From contig JAQQWL010000015.1 in NCBI GenBank assembly GCA_038363925.1, positions 1,488,001 through 1,552,000 on the forward strand: 64,000 bases of DNA, in the 5' to 3' direction. Position numbers and translations under genes: made by a program. Under the pieces are notes generated by a model. It was not told where the DNA came from. It saw nothing but the letters and a program-made list of their open reading frames with translations, and did no database searches. This DNA is from Apiospora phragmitis. Its lineage: Eukaryota; Ascomycota; Sordariomycetes; Amphisphaeriales; Apiosporaceae. This document shows positions 11,100-21,192 of the stretch, in pieces (position 1 is the first letter of the stretch; every line of letters begins with the position of its first letter).

Positions 11100-11591
11100 A
11101 TGGCGTCGCAAATCACCCACGACGCCTCAGAGAAGGCCCCCGTGGTGGTGAACACCACGGACCTCCCGCACTCGAGCAACGCGTCCGGGACGACCACGCT
11201 GGGCGCCAACGAGAAGGAGGTGGTGGAAACGAGCATGGAGCTCGGGCGGAACTCGAGCGTGTCGACGCCCAGCACGGCGCACCACCTGAACCCCTTCGAC
11301 GCCGACATCGAGGCGCTCCGCTCGTCCGACAACCTCAACCGCAAGTCGATATCGGCCACGCCCCCGAACCCTAACTGCTCGGTGTGGCCCGGCCAGGACC
11401 ACTGGAAGCGCAAGGCCAAGGCGGCCAAGAGACAGAACCGGTCCTGCAACTGCATGGCCCACCTCAGCCGGCGGAATCGGATAATCGCCAAGCTCCTCAT
11501 CGGCCTGCTCATCATTGGCATTGCCGTGGGCGTCGGCGTCGGCATCAGCAAGCCTCTAGGGGCCGACATCTGGAAGCCCAAGAGCGGCTAG
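11100..11591 (+). CDS. Conserved-looking single-pass membrane protein, 163 aa
   Basis: Intronless 163-aa ORF with a good fungal start context (AAACAATGGCG). The N-terminal 110 residues are hydrophilic and rich in Ser, Asn and Thr. A compact cysteine/basic block follows (PNCSVWPGQDHWKRKAKAAK, then RSCNCMAHLSRRNR), then one strong membrane helix near residues 131-151 (LLIGLLIIGIAVGVGVGISK) and a 12-residue tail. The basic block before the helix suggests a type II topology with the N-terminus in the cytosol. The cysteine/tryptophan/basic pattern looks conserved in filamentous ascomycetes as an uncharacterised family, by recollection. Codon use is strongly GC-ending compared with the flanks, which supports coding. 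No function can be assigned. Confidence 0.8.
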   Translation: MASQITHDASEKAPVVVNTTDLPHSSNASGTTTLGANEKEVVETSMELGRNSSVSTPSTAHHLNPFDADIEALRSSDNLNRKSISATPPNPNCSVWPGQDHWKRKAKAAKRQNRSCNCMAHLSRRNRIIAKLLIGLLIIGIAVGVGVGISKPLGADIWKPKSG

Positions 11592-13602
11592 GCGTTTCTA
11601 CCACTTCACGGACTTCAATCAATCAATCAGACAAAACCCCCTCTTGCGGGGGTCATCATCGCCTTGTGTGCAGAATGCCTCCTTTGGTCGACACACGACA
11701 CTACGTATTACTGCACCAGTCGGGGCACGTTTCGTGTATATATATTTCACCGCCGACATAGTGGCAAAGCAAGATATCAGCCTTGCCGATTCATGGAAAG
11801 AAATAAGGGTTACGGATGGCGTTTTGGGAGTTGGCTTCATCGTGGAGTTCAAGGGATGGTTTAGAGTATTCACGCGGGCCAGCATTGGTCCTTCAATCAC
11901 AGCGAACGAGTATAGGGAATTACATGTACGAGCCAACGAATTGGTTCGCCAGGCATTTTGGCGCAATAGCATGATTTGAATACGAGACGGTCGACTTTGA
12001 AAGACAAGTCGACAGATGCACCACCACACGCATTTTCATCATTCGCCCGCAAACCCACTGATCGCAGTGTGATGTGTATGATACGCGCCCATTTCTCTTG
12101 AGCGGCTCTTAATTGCCGTTATTAGTAACTCACATAAGTCATTCCAACCTGCATACGTCGTCCACGAATCATCAGTGATTCGTCCGATATAGCGTCCGAT
12201 ATAGCCCCGACCTGAAACATCATGTGCTATTTATATCCGAACTGTTTTCTTTACATTCACGACCTGGTTTACAACTTACAGTACTCCGTACGGGCAGAAG
12301 TTCCAAGCCAAACTGTGCGACCAACAAGAATACGATCGTCTGAAACGAGAAAAACACCCCCACTAAACTATTTGGGAACCGTCATTGATCGTCGAACTTG
12401 CTTCTGAGCAACGGCGGCGGGCGTGTGCTCTGAAACCATTTGCTTTTCGCGAGCACTTGCCTCACCCCCATCTAATGGCATGCATGCATTGGTGACCGTC
12501 TCTGGTTCACTCAAGCACTAAGCTCGCTTTTGGTGGCCCAATGTGTATAACGACGGGGGAAAATGATACGATGAGGGCTTGGATGCGTGTGCAGATGCAG
12601 AGAATTTCGCATTGAAGACTTCGTATTCGACTGTGCCGTAGACCATGTGCGGGCTGTGTCCAAAGAATAATGGGTGTAGAATGCATAGCAATATTGGACA
12701 GGACAATACTCCGTACTGACCATGCCCCCCCTCCATCCATCCATATATTCGGAGTCGCTAGGCTAGTCGCCAGGGCCAATCAGGGCTAACCATGTTGGTT
12801 ACCATCGTGGAAGCTCCACCTGCCTGATCCGGCTTTCTCGAGAATAGGGCGGGCAGGCGGGCTGGCGGCTTTCCTACCTGTTCATGAATCGTGCGGTCGG
12901 CGCAGAGGCCGGGGAGTCCCAGAGATAGATATGCGATCCAATATTCGACAAGGGGAGTGGGAGAAGAAAAAACCCAGAGGAATACATAGACTGGGAACAG
13001 CCTATTCCGACACGGAAAAAGACGAAACAATTAGGACCGCCATTACGTAGGTATGTTTATGTATGTCCCTTAAAAGATCGGCATGGTCCGTAAAGGCGGC
13101 GTGTGGCATAATCATGGGAGCGGCTAGCTCGCCGGTGCCCGTGAGCGTGAGTGTGCCGTAGATTCGGGATCTACAGATACCGGCTACTTGACTCGAGTTT
13201 TGCGGAGTACGGCAACCTGAGATCCTCCATCAAAGTGGTAAGTATTTCGAGCCAAAGTTCAGATAAGGTTATCCTGACGCGCGCGAGCAAGGGACGGTCA
13301 AATCAGATAAAGAAGAATGAACGCATGTAATTTGTTCCTCGGATTACTATTCTTAGCAAGTACCTGACCTATGCCAAGCAAAGGCCAACGCCAAGCACTG
13401 GAATGATCGGGAGGGTAAAGTTGCCGCCGGCATCTCTGGGATCCGCACGGGCCGGGGGCGGACGACGTTATTCCATTGGCCTTTTTCTCGCTTTTTCTTG
13501 GTGTCGTCCCACCCCCTTCCTTGCAACCCGATCGATTAGGACGTACCGAAGCTCACTGCCGTCGTCCCAGGCGCTCTGCTCCTTTTTCTTCGTGCGAGTG
13601 CC
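11592..13602. other. Intergenic region between convergent genes
   Basis: About 2 kb. Short ORFs on both strands at 11619-12029 overlap and look like chance. A perfect 12-bp tandem duplication lies at 12181-12204. Otherwise nothing seen. Confidence 0.45.
12181..12204. repeat. Perfect 12-bp tandem duplication
   Basis: The unit CGTCCGATATAG occurs twice head to tail. Confidence 0.95.
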
Positions 13603-14160
13603 CTAGCATATTGTCCTCGACGTACTCGCCGAAGGACGGGGTACGGAAGGCGCAGCGGCAGCACTCTGTTCGCTCTCTTGCTGCTGCTGCTGACGTAGGT
13701 GCTGGTACTCGGGAGGGTGGTACGGATTCATGGAGTGCCGCGACGACCGCGGCGGTTCGAGCCACGGTGTCACGGGCGCCAAGCTATTATCATCGTTGTT
13801 GTGGTTGTTGCTACCGTCTCGGGGTGAAGAGAGTGCCCAAGGGCTATGACGCGAAGTGGCGCCTGCCGCTGCCGCCGAAGCCGTTGTTATTATTGTTACG
13901 ACTGTAGGGTTACTGGGATTAGCTGCTGCTGCATCGCCGGCCTCCGCCGCATACTTGGAGTGAAAATACCTGTCCATCTTGGCGGCCCGCCCGGTCTCGA
14001 GGTCGGCCTTCGCCTTGGCGGCCGCGGCCCGCCGGTCCCGCCACGTCGAGTACACCGCGATGGCGACGAAGAGGACGGGGATGAGGAAGAGGATCACGTA
14101 GAGGGGGGTCCAGTTGGTTCCGTCACCCTTGAAGGGATCTTCTGCTGCTGTAGTCGCCAT
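13603..14160 (-). CDS. Single-pass membrane protein with low-complexity tail, 185 aa
   Basis: Intronless ORF starting at ATG 14160. After a 19-residue N-terminus comes a strong membrane helix (YVILFLIPVLFVAIAVYS), then a basic, Ala-rich stretch (WRDRRAAAAKAKADLE), the segment KMDRYFHSKYAAEAG, and a long low-complexity tail rich in Ala, Ser, Asn, His and Gln (five Gln in a row). The positive-inside rule puts the long tail in the cytoplasm. The upstream DNA (14161-14230) is CT-rich as in other fungal promoters. No domain recognised; probably one of the fast-evolving small membrane proteins common in these fungi. Confidence 0.7.
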   Translation of the reverse strand: MATTAAEDPFKGDGTNWTPLYVILFLIPVLFVAIAVYSTWRDRRAAAAKAKADLETGRAAKMDRYFHSKYAAEAGDAAAANPSNPTVVTIITTASAAAAGATSRHSPWALSSPRDGSNNHNNDDNSLAPVTPWLEPPRSSRHSMNPYHPPEYQHLRQQQQQESEQSAAAAPSVPRPSASTSRTIC

Positions 14161-15889
14161 GGTGTGTGCTTCTTCTTGTGTTGTGACGGTTTCCGTCCCT
14201 TCCTCTTCTCCTGACTATTTTTTGGGGTTTGTTTGCTTTACTTTTTGACCTGCAAATGTTGGGAAAATACCAATCAATCAATGATATGGCGAGAGTCGAA
14301 GATCCAAAGTGACATAGAAGTGAGACCTTTCTCCGCACGGACGAGCCCGAAAACAAAAATGCGGCAGAGATCAACTCTTGATATGCTCGGGGGGGGTCAC
14401 ACTCGTCCAGGGATTCAAGCCCCAGAAATGAAAGAGAAATAGAGTTGTGCAAGAACAGGACTAGTGAAATGAAACGAATGTGAAGTTGTTGTTTGTTACT
14501 GTGTGGAAAAAACAACGCCAAGCCCCGAAGTAGCGGCCGTTGTGGTAGAGAGGCTGCTGGGCTTTTATTCCAATTGCTGTCCACAATGAGGATGTTCCAG
14601 GCCATGCCAGAAAGGCCTCGAGGGGTTTTTGTTTTTGTTTTTACTTGGCTTCCCGAACAATTCAGGCTTTAGTTCTTTGTCTACTGTAAGGGAAAGACCC
14701 TTTTCCTTTGTAAGATGAGGTAAGGTTGGAGAACAATGCATTCATGTGGTTGGTGTGAGTGAACTAGACACATACCTACGCATGTAGATCTCTTCTTTCT
14801 GCAAGGTACCTGGCGTTCGATACTACATGGCGAGGCACCGCGATCACCTAGGCGCCTAATCCTCCACAATTGCGATTCCTAATATCACTCTGATTTGACT
14901 GCTGGAATGTGGCTTCGTCGATCTCGACACCATCGGCCATCAGGGTCAAGTCAAGGCTGTCCAGATAAGTAAAGAACATGGAATGATTTAATAGAGATGC
15001 AACCTATTTTCTTCGCATAAATTGCCCGTTCTGCGTGTGAATTGGATCAAAACATCTCTCTCGATAGGACCTTTATGGCGCGTACTGTTGCGGCCTATTC
15101 GTCGAACGATAAACCAATACCTCATCCTTCAGTTGCGCATGGGCAGCGCGGGTCCTCCTTAAGGCACGAACATGGGTCCCATGCTGGTTTGCCAATAATG
15201 GTCAGAGCCAAGGGCGCCAGAAAGGCTGTCGGGCGGATGCGTTGGTCAGCAATGAGATGCATGTCATGTCGGATACACAAGTTGAAAAAGGGAGTGACTG
15301 ATCACCAAGCAGAAAGACCCAGAACTGTATTCTGAATCGGAGTAACTGCATTCTGAATCGGAGTTGCAGTTGTTGGTTTGTTGTTGTAGTGACGCGTTGG
15401 CCTTTGCGGAGATTCTGATGGCGGAGGCAGCGAAGAACGACGGGGCGGCTGTCTGTGGCTGTTTCTCTCGTGAGATTCAGTCTTGTTGAGACGAAAGTAC
15501 GTTAGAAGAAGGGAATGTAAGTTGAGTTGAGAGGTTGGGTGGCCTCGTTTAAATATCTACCCTTTGGCACCAATATGATACGGTCAGTCATCTGATTGAG
15601 CAAGTTGTTACCGAGCATGTTTTATACGGAGGAAGTTTCTACCTAGACTCCTTTCTCCTGGTTTGTCCACTTCAATATAGGTTTACGAGAGGCAGAATTC
15701 TCTACACGCAGTGCTTCTCGGTGCGCATGGTGGCCATCAGAGTGAAGAAGGGGGGACGGGGAGGGGCGGGTGCGATTTAAACACGGCGGGTTCGAGGTAC
15801 AGCTAAATATAAAAGTGCCCTTGTTCTTTATGTAAGACCCGGTACCGGCGATAACAGTCGCCCGGTGCGAATATATCAAATGTATCTAC
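14161..15889. other. Intergenic region
   Basis: Promoter of the minus-strand gene at 13603-14160 and 3' side of the gene at 15890-16303. It contains two imperfect 21-bp tandem copies at 15324-15365. No other gene supported. Confidence 0.45.
15324..15365. repeat. Two 21-bp tandem copies
   Basis: The unit ACTGTATTCTGAATCGGAGTA is followed directly by a second copy with two mismatches. Confidence 0.9.
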
Positions 15890-16303
15890 TTACGTAGTTT
15901 TACTTCTCATGCGCGCAACGTTGCGAACCAGCGGCCAAAACCGCCGCACCGAACCCCCGACCCCCTTTTGGTTACTGGGCACGAAAGGGGGGAAGGTCAC
16001 ATAACCCTCGTCCCCCGCCCCGCCCTCGGCCTTGATATTAACAACAACAACATCATCTTCATCATCTCTGTCGCCGTCGTCATTGCTATCGTTGCCTGGC
16101 TCCCCTACTGTTGTTATACTTTCTTCGCCAGGAGTAGTAGTAGTAGCAGCAGCAGTCCTTCCTCCTCCCCTCTGTTTCCCCTTATCCATCTTCGTCTTCT
16201 CCCTCGCCAGTCTATTCCTCCTCTTCCACCTGTGCCCAGCCACCGTAGCCATCACAGCGGCGAGCGCGAGTGAGCCCGTGACGATGCCCGCGATTACCGG
16301 CAT
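15890..16303 (-). CDS. Predicted small single-pass membrane protein, 137 aa
   Basis: The open frame extends to 16429 but its first codons are not ATG; the first in-frame ATG is at 16303. From there the chain begins with a membrane helix (MPVIAGIVTGSLALAAVMAT) followed by WKRRNR, a Lys/Arg-rich stretch, a Thr run, an acidic Asp/Asn block and a basic C-terminus. A short upstream exon with another start cannot be excluded, because the frame upstream of 16303 is open for 42 codons. The Asp/Asn block is encoded by simple CAT/ATC-type repeats, so part of the open frame could be chance. No homology recognised. It is the third small single-pass protein in a row. Confidence 0.5.
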   Translation of the reverse strand: MPVIAGIVTGSLALAAVMATVAGHRWKRRNRLAREKTKMDKGKQRGGGRTAAATTTTPGEESITTVGEPGNDSNDDGDRDDEDDVVVVNIKAEGGAGDEGYVTFPPFVPSNQKGVGGSVRRFWPLVRNVARMRSKTT

Positions 16304-17280
16304 CTCGGGCTGCTTTTGCTTCGGTTGCTCCTGTTGCTTTCCTGGTTCGCAAAAGGATGCCGCCTTTCCGTGACTCTTCTCCGTGGTGATAAGATGTTTC
16401 GCCAGTAATCCCCAAAATTCAGCCTCCAATTACCCGCCGCGTTGGCTTGTGGTTGTTGCTATTGGGTTTCGTGTGTTCCGTTTTCTTTCTTTCTTTCGCA
16501 GGTATATATTGCCCCCTTTATCTCCCTGCACTGTCTTTTTGTTTTATTCATGGGCGCCGAAGCAGTTACAGCGTGTGTGTGACCTCTCTACTACCCGCAG
16601 AAACACCTTTTTTATTGAGCAAACAAGCCTCCTGTGCTTGCGACGATTTTCATAGTTGTTTTGTCCGGTTGTGTTTCGTTTCTTTAATAATGATAAGTAA
16701 TGGTCGTAAGGAGGGCCCTCACTCCCTTCGCAGTCGATTTAAACAGCATTAGCGCTGCGCAGTGAGCTGGGGGAAACAGAATACCCTTATACGGGTGACG
16801 CACGTTGTCTCAAATGAACTCCCCCAAGAAACCCGTGGAACAAAGCGTTGTCCATACGGGAGGTCGGAAGCTTCCAAGGATGCCTTTGTGTCACTATTTC
16901 TTGATGACCAAAATAGCAGCAGCTTGAAAGCCGTAGTAGACAAAGGAAAGGGTCAGCCGGCCTGCCGCGGTTATCACAAGCAAATGCCGTCGATACCCAT
17001 TACTGATCGACCTCGAATGGAACGCCATCATTCTACAAATGCAGTGATTCAAGATTGACTGGTATTATATTATGTATGAGTTAATTGAGGGGAATCTAGG
17101 CTATGCAACTATATCATGTACTTTCATCAAATGACTTTTCCTCCTAACCTTATATGCAATGCAAGCAATGAACCCGACGCCGACCTTTGCGATATCATGT
17201 GTAACTTCTCGCAGCATACCCGAAACAACTTCAGCAAATGACATGGGCGTATATAACGATGTTAACACAGGAACCATCTC
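16304..17280. other. Intergenic region
   Basis: Upstream region of the minus-strand gene at 15890-16303 and 3' side of the MFS gene. No gene supported; short plus-strand ORFs here lack features. Confidence 0.45.
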
Positions 17281-19591
17281 TTAAGATGATTTTCCTGTAG
17301 GCACAGGCTCCCCTGCCGCCGCAGTCTCCGCCACTGTGGCTTTCGCTTGGTCCGCATCACGCCCAGCCTCCTGTGCCTTCTCCCCGACTTCCGAGGAATC
17401 CGTTTTCTTCTCAGTTACTGCAGCGGACTGCCCAGTAGCATCGCCCTTCTCCGCGTCCGCGTCGACGCCTGCCCCCTTCTTTGGCAAATTCTTCTTGACG
17501 CTCCGGAACTCCATGGCGGCCGTGCCAAACACCGTGAGGCACGTCAAAATCAAACCGACCCGGAACACCACGCGCAGCGACTCGTTGTAGGCCGAGAGCA
17601 CGGGGCCCAGCAGCTCCGGCGGCAGCGACTGGCTCAGCGTCGTCGCGCCGTTGTCCGAGATCATCTTGGGCGAGAACCCGGGCAGGCCCGAGAGCCGCGT
17701 GAGGAGCTGGTTGTTGAGCACGTTCTGGCCGACCGAGATGAAGATGGCGCCGCCCAGCAGCTGGCTGAAGAACATCAACGAGGTGCCGGTGGGGACGTCC
17801 TTCGTGGGCAATACGGTCTGGGCCGCCAGGTTGGGCGCTTGGAAGGTCAGGCCCATGCCAAAGCCGTACACGATCTGGTACCCGATCCACTTGGGCGAGG
17901 GTGTGTCGATCTCGAGTGTCGTGAGAAGGCCGGCGCCGATAGCGAGCAGACAAGTGCCAGCTATCATGGAGGGGGTATAGTATCCAATCTTATTCACAAA
18001 GAGGCCGTTGGCCATGGAGGCGACGACCATGGAAAGCGTCAGAGGCAGGAGACGGATGCCAGAGTCTACCGCGGAGGCACCCTTGATAGCCTGGAACCAG
18101 ATCGGCAGGGAAGTAGACTGTATGGATTGGTCAGTGTTCGACGATCTCAAAAAGGGAGGCGGGGGCCTAGAATTCTCACCAAAAATCATCATCTGCGAGC
18201 CGATGCAGATGGTGGCCCAGAACCCAGCGACAATGCTACGCTGCTTGAAAATCCTCGGCGCCACGGTTGCTGTCTTGGGCATGAAGATTTGAGTAAGGAC
18301 AAAGCCAATAAGCAGCAAGCCACCAAGAACGAGCAAAGCGATGATGCGGCCATTACTCCACTATGGGAACATTAGTATGATTGTTACTGTATAACGCGGA
18401 TACGCAAGTATATAGTTCACTTACTTCGTACACTAGGCCTCCCCACTGGAGGGCAAGCAACAGACAAACCACTCCTGGAATCAGGACACTGGTTCCAATA
18501 GCATCGAGCTGCGAAAGCTTCTCCTTCAGGGGGGCATTGGTCGTGTCGCGGTCGGGGATCTTCAGGAGGAACGCCACGACAGCCAGGGCCACGCCGCCGA
18601 AGGGCAAGTTGATGTAGAAACACCAGCGCCACGAGACCTTAGACGTGAAAGCACCACCGACGAGAGGCCCGACGACCGAGGCCAGGCCAAAGACGGCGCC
18701 AAAGAGACCCTGATACAATGGTCGCTTGTGCAAGGGAACTGCATATACGATGATGATAATCTGGAGAGGAAGAGAACCGTTTGTTAGCGATCAGTAATGC
18801 CTTTACAGAAAGAAAAGAGGGATGCGCTTACCACTCCCGAGAAGATACCGGCAGCACCAACACCGGCGATGGCCCGGCCGACAATGAAGACGACGGAGCT
18901 GGGCGCCGCTCCGCAGACGGCGGAACCGACTTCGAACAGCATGACGGTGGCAAGGAAGACGGTTTTCACCGAGAAGAAGGTGTATAGCTTGCCGAACATC
19001 AACTGGAACGAACATGTCGTCAGGAGATAAGCGCTGCCGTACCAGCCGACATCCGGAAGCGAGTGAAAATCATCAGTAATCTGGGGGATAGCCTGTTCGG
19101 GAGCATGTGTGTCAGTTTCAAGTATATTAGGTAGGGTTGATGTCTGACGTGAGGTCGGTAGAGTTTGAGACAAAGCAGCAACGGTAAGTTTGCTTGTGGG
19201 TTTGCTATAAGTATACTTATAGTGTTGTAGTTCCCGAACCAAAGGATTCGATAGGCGCAAGGAACTACCTAAAGCAGAACAAAACAACAAAGATATCACT
19301 TACAGTCGAGATGATCAGTCGATCGAGAGCGACGAGGAACATGGACACGAAGATGGAAAGGAGGATAAGCGCCAGACGGACTCCGGTAGGGTAGTCGCTC
19401 TCGGCTCTGGTCGAGGCCCGCGAGACGGCCTTAGCGACCTGGCCGCCATCTTTTTGCTGGTGCTCATCTGCTGTTGCCGTCGTTGTCGAGCCGCTGTCAA
19501 CGGCTCCTACACGGTGATCGTTATCGTTCTTTGATGCATCATCGGCACCAGCAGCGGTAGCAGCCGGTGCTTTGCTCTTTCGGAAGAGCAT
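17281..19591 (-). CDS. MFS drug:H+ antiporter, DHA2 (14-TM) type
   Basis: Five exons: 19591-19304, 19092-18832, 18760-18425, 18360-18180, 18117-17281; about 633 aa. Plasma-membrane exporter of the major facilitator superfamily. Landmarks are VALDR in TM1, AIPQITDDF after it, the loop 2-3 motif [10 protein letters not shown], the antiporter motif with GPLVGGAF in TM5, and [12 protein letters not shown]. It has long hydrophilic N- and C-terminal tails (about 75 and 90 residues), the latter rich in Ala, Glu and Lys. Exon 5 shows a one-base surplus at the GGG run 18108-18110: removing one base gives the expected GVYFLPIWFQ and a model of exactly 634 codons. Intron 1 is long at 211 nt. Cargo cannot be inferred; no biosynthetic genes lie nearby. 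Confidence 0.93.
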
Positions 19592-21192
19592 GTTTCGCTA
19601 TGTCCGGTGTTTTGTTGTTTTGGACCCTTACCAAGACAGATGGCCTAGCACCTAACCTAACCCAGTAAGGGATGACCAAGCTGTGCTGCTATTGGCAGAA
19701 GAGAAGTAGAGAATCAATCAATGATGCAGAAGCCTGAGTATTGGAAATCCTAGGTTTCGCCAAGGGATGCAATGATGCGCAGGTTCAGTACGTCAAAAGC
19801 AGGAGGGGGGCTCTTCCCGTCTTTTATCGGAGAGACAAGGGCTAGTCACAAATCTCTGTCCCGACCAGTATTGAATGTCTCAGCTTCATACTATCATGAA
19901 AATACCTTAACTAATCACTGGGGGTTGTTGGTGGCATTCTTGGGCGGACCGGACATCAGTAAAGGCCGAGCACCGCTCATTGCTCATCAGTGTTCCGGCC
20001 AGACCACCTAACCAACCGTAGGTAGTCCTCTCCTGTCTACTATCTAATAAATGTACTATTTCTGCATTGGCTGGATACATTGATGTAGACATCATTTCCC
20101 GTCTCGGACTGACAAGCTACATTCTTTGAAACCTGGAAAACATCAATGACAAAAAAAGCCATCCTGCAATATGGGACGTTGATGATGCCTGCCTGCATGT
20201 CTTTCGTCGGTCGTCCGTTACCACTTCCCACTTCTCGCGACCGCATAACCAAAGGACATGATAGAGAGACGGAACTTTTCGGTCATTCATTGTCGTACTG
20301 TAACAGTAATAGTCACGCCGGCTGACCGAACCGAGCTGGCGGCGTCTTGTCATAGCATTGTAGTTGGACCCCCCTAGAGCACAGAGGGCATACATAGTCA
20401 AAGGCTTCTTCCTGTCTAGTCGGTCGGATAGGCGACGCTTGTGGGCCTTGTAGGGATAGGAAGGAACCGCCAGTGACTCAGGTATGGATGTAGCGCGTTA
20501 GTTCGTTGTCAAGAGAGGTAAGCTCGGTCGGAATCTAGCCGAGTGCGACCAACTTTCCCCCAAGGCTCGGATTTTAGCAATGTGCGACCATATTGCTGTG
20601 TTACTCATTTCCCCAAGATCAATAGAAGGGGAGAACACTGTTTTTGGCACGCGATAAAACAATTCCCAGGTGGGGGGATGCACACAAGGGTACTGGCGCC
20701 TTGCTCTGTCTACTCGATTATGCCACTGACGTATACCGTTATCCGAGCCGATGAGTACAGTAAATCGTCCTCATCTTACATAGCATCTACGGGACCGAAC
20801 AAGGTTTCGAGACCGAGCTATATGGCGGAGATAAGCGGTTCCAGGGGCTCGGGATAATATCACGACCGCAGTCATTATCAGAATAGCTCTACCTAAGATT
20901 TGTAAGTAGCCAATCTTATAACGGCATCTATACGAATCCCGTCGCGACCTTGTTATACCCGATTATTACATCGTCACGATTTCGCGTTACAGTGGCCAGT
21001 CACATGTGATTGGAATTAGTATTCTTGTTCTTCTTTGAAGATTAGCGAGCCGTTGGAGTCGTGAAACATGTGGTAGATGCCAGCTTGTCCAGCACCATAT
21101 CCCAACTGTATATGTGTTTTGTCTACTATACAACCAAATCTAATCTAATCCGTTGAACCGCAAGGAGTTACAACTCCGCTCTATAGCTCCGC
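19592..21192. other. Intergenic, MFS promoter region
   Basis: 1.6 kb upstream of the MFS gene and downstream of the Zn2Cys6 gene. One TGACTCA heptamer lies near 20475, about 0.9 kb from the MFS start, too far to weigh. No gene supported. Confidence 0.45.

Noticed and set aside
11619..12029. 136-codon minus-strand and 111-codon plus-strand ORFs after the gene at 11100
   Set aside because: They overlap each other on opposite strands in AT-richer 3' flanking DNA and show no features.
16304..16429. N-terminal extension of the small membrane protein at 15890
   Set aside because: First codon is TTG; the first ATG is at 16303 and starts directly at the membrane helix.
17347..18375. 342-codon plus-strand ORF inside the MFS gene
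   Set aside because: Antisense shadow of the GC-rich MFS exons; Arg/Gln/His-rich, no domain, while the minus strand gives a complete transporter.
20470..20480. TGACTCA upstream of the MFS gene, and similar heptamers near 8345 and 23065
   Set aside because: About eight TGASTCA sites are expected by chance in 64 kb; these are far from starts or lie at a splice donor.
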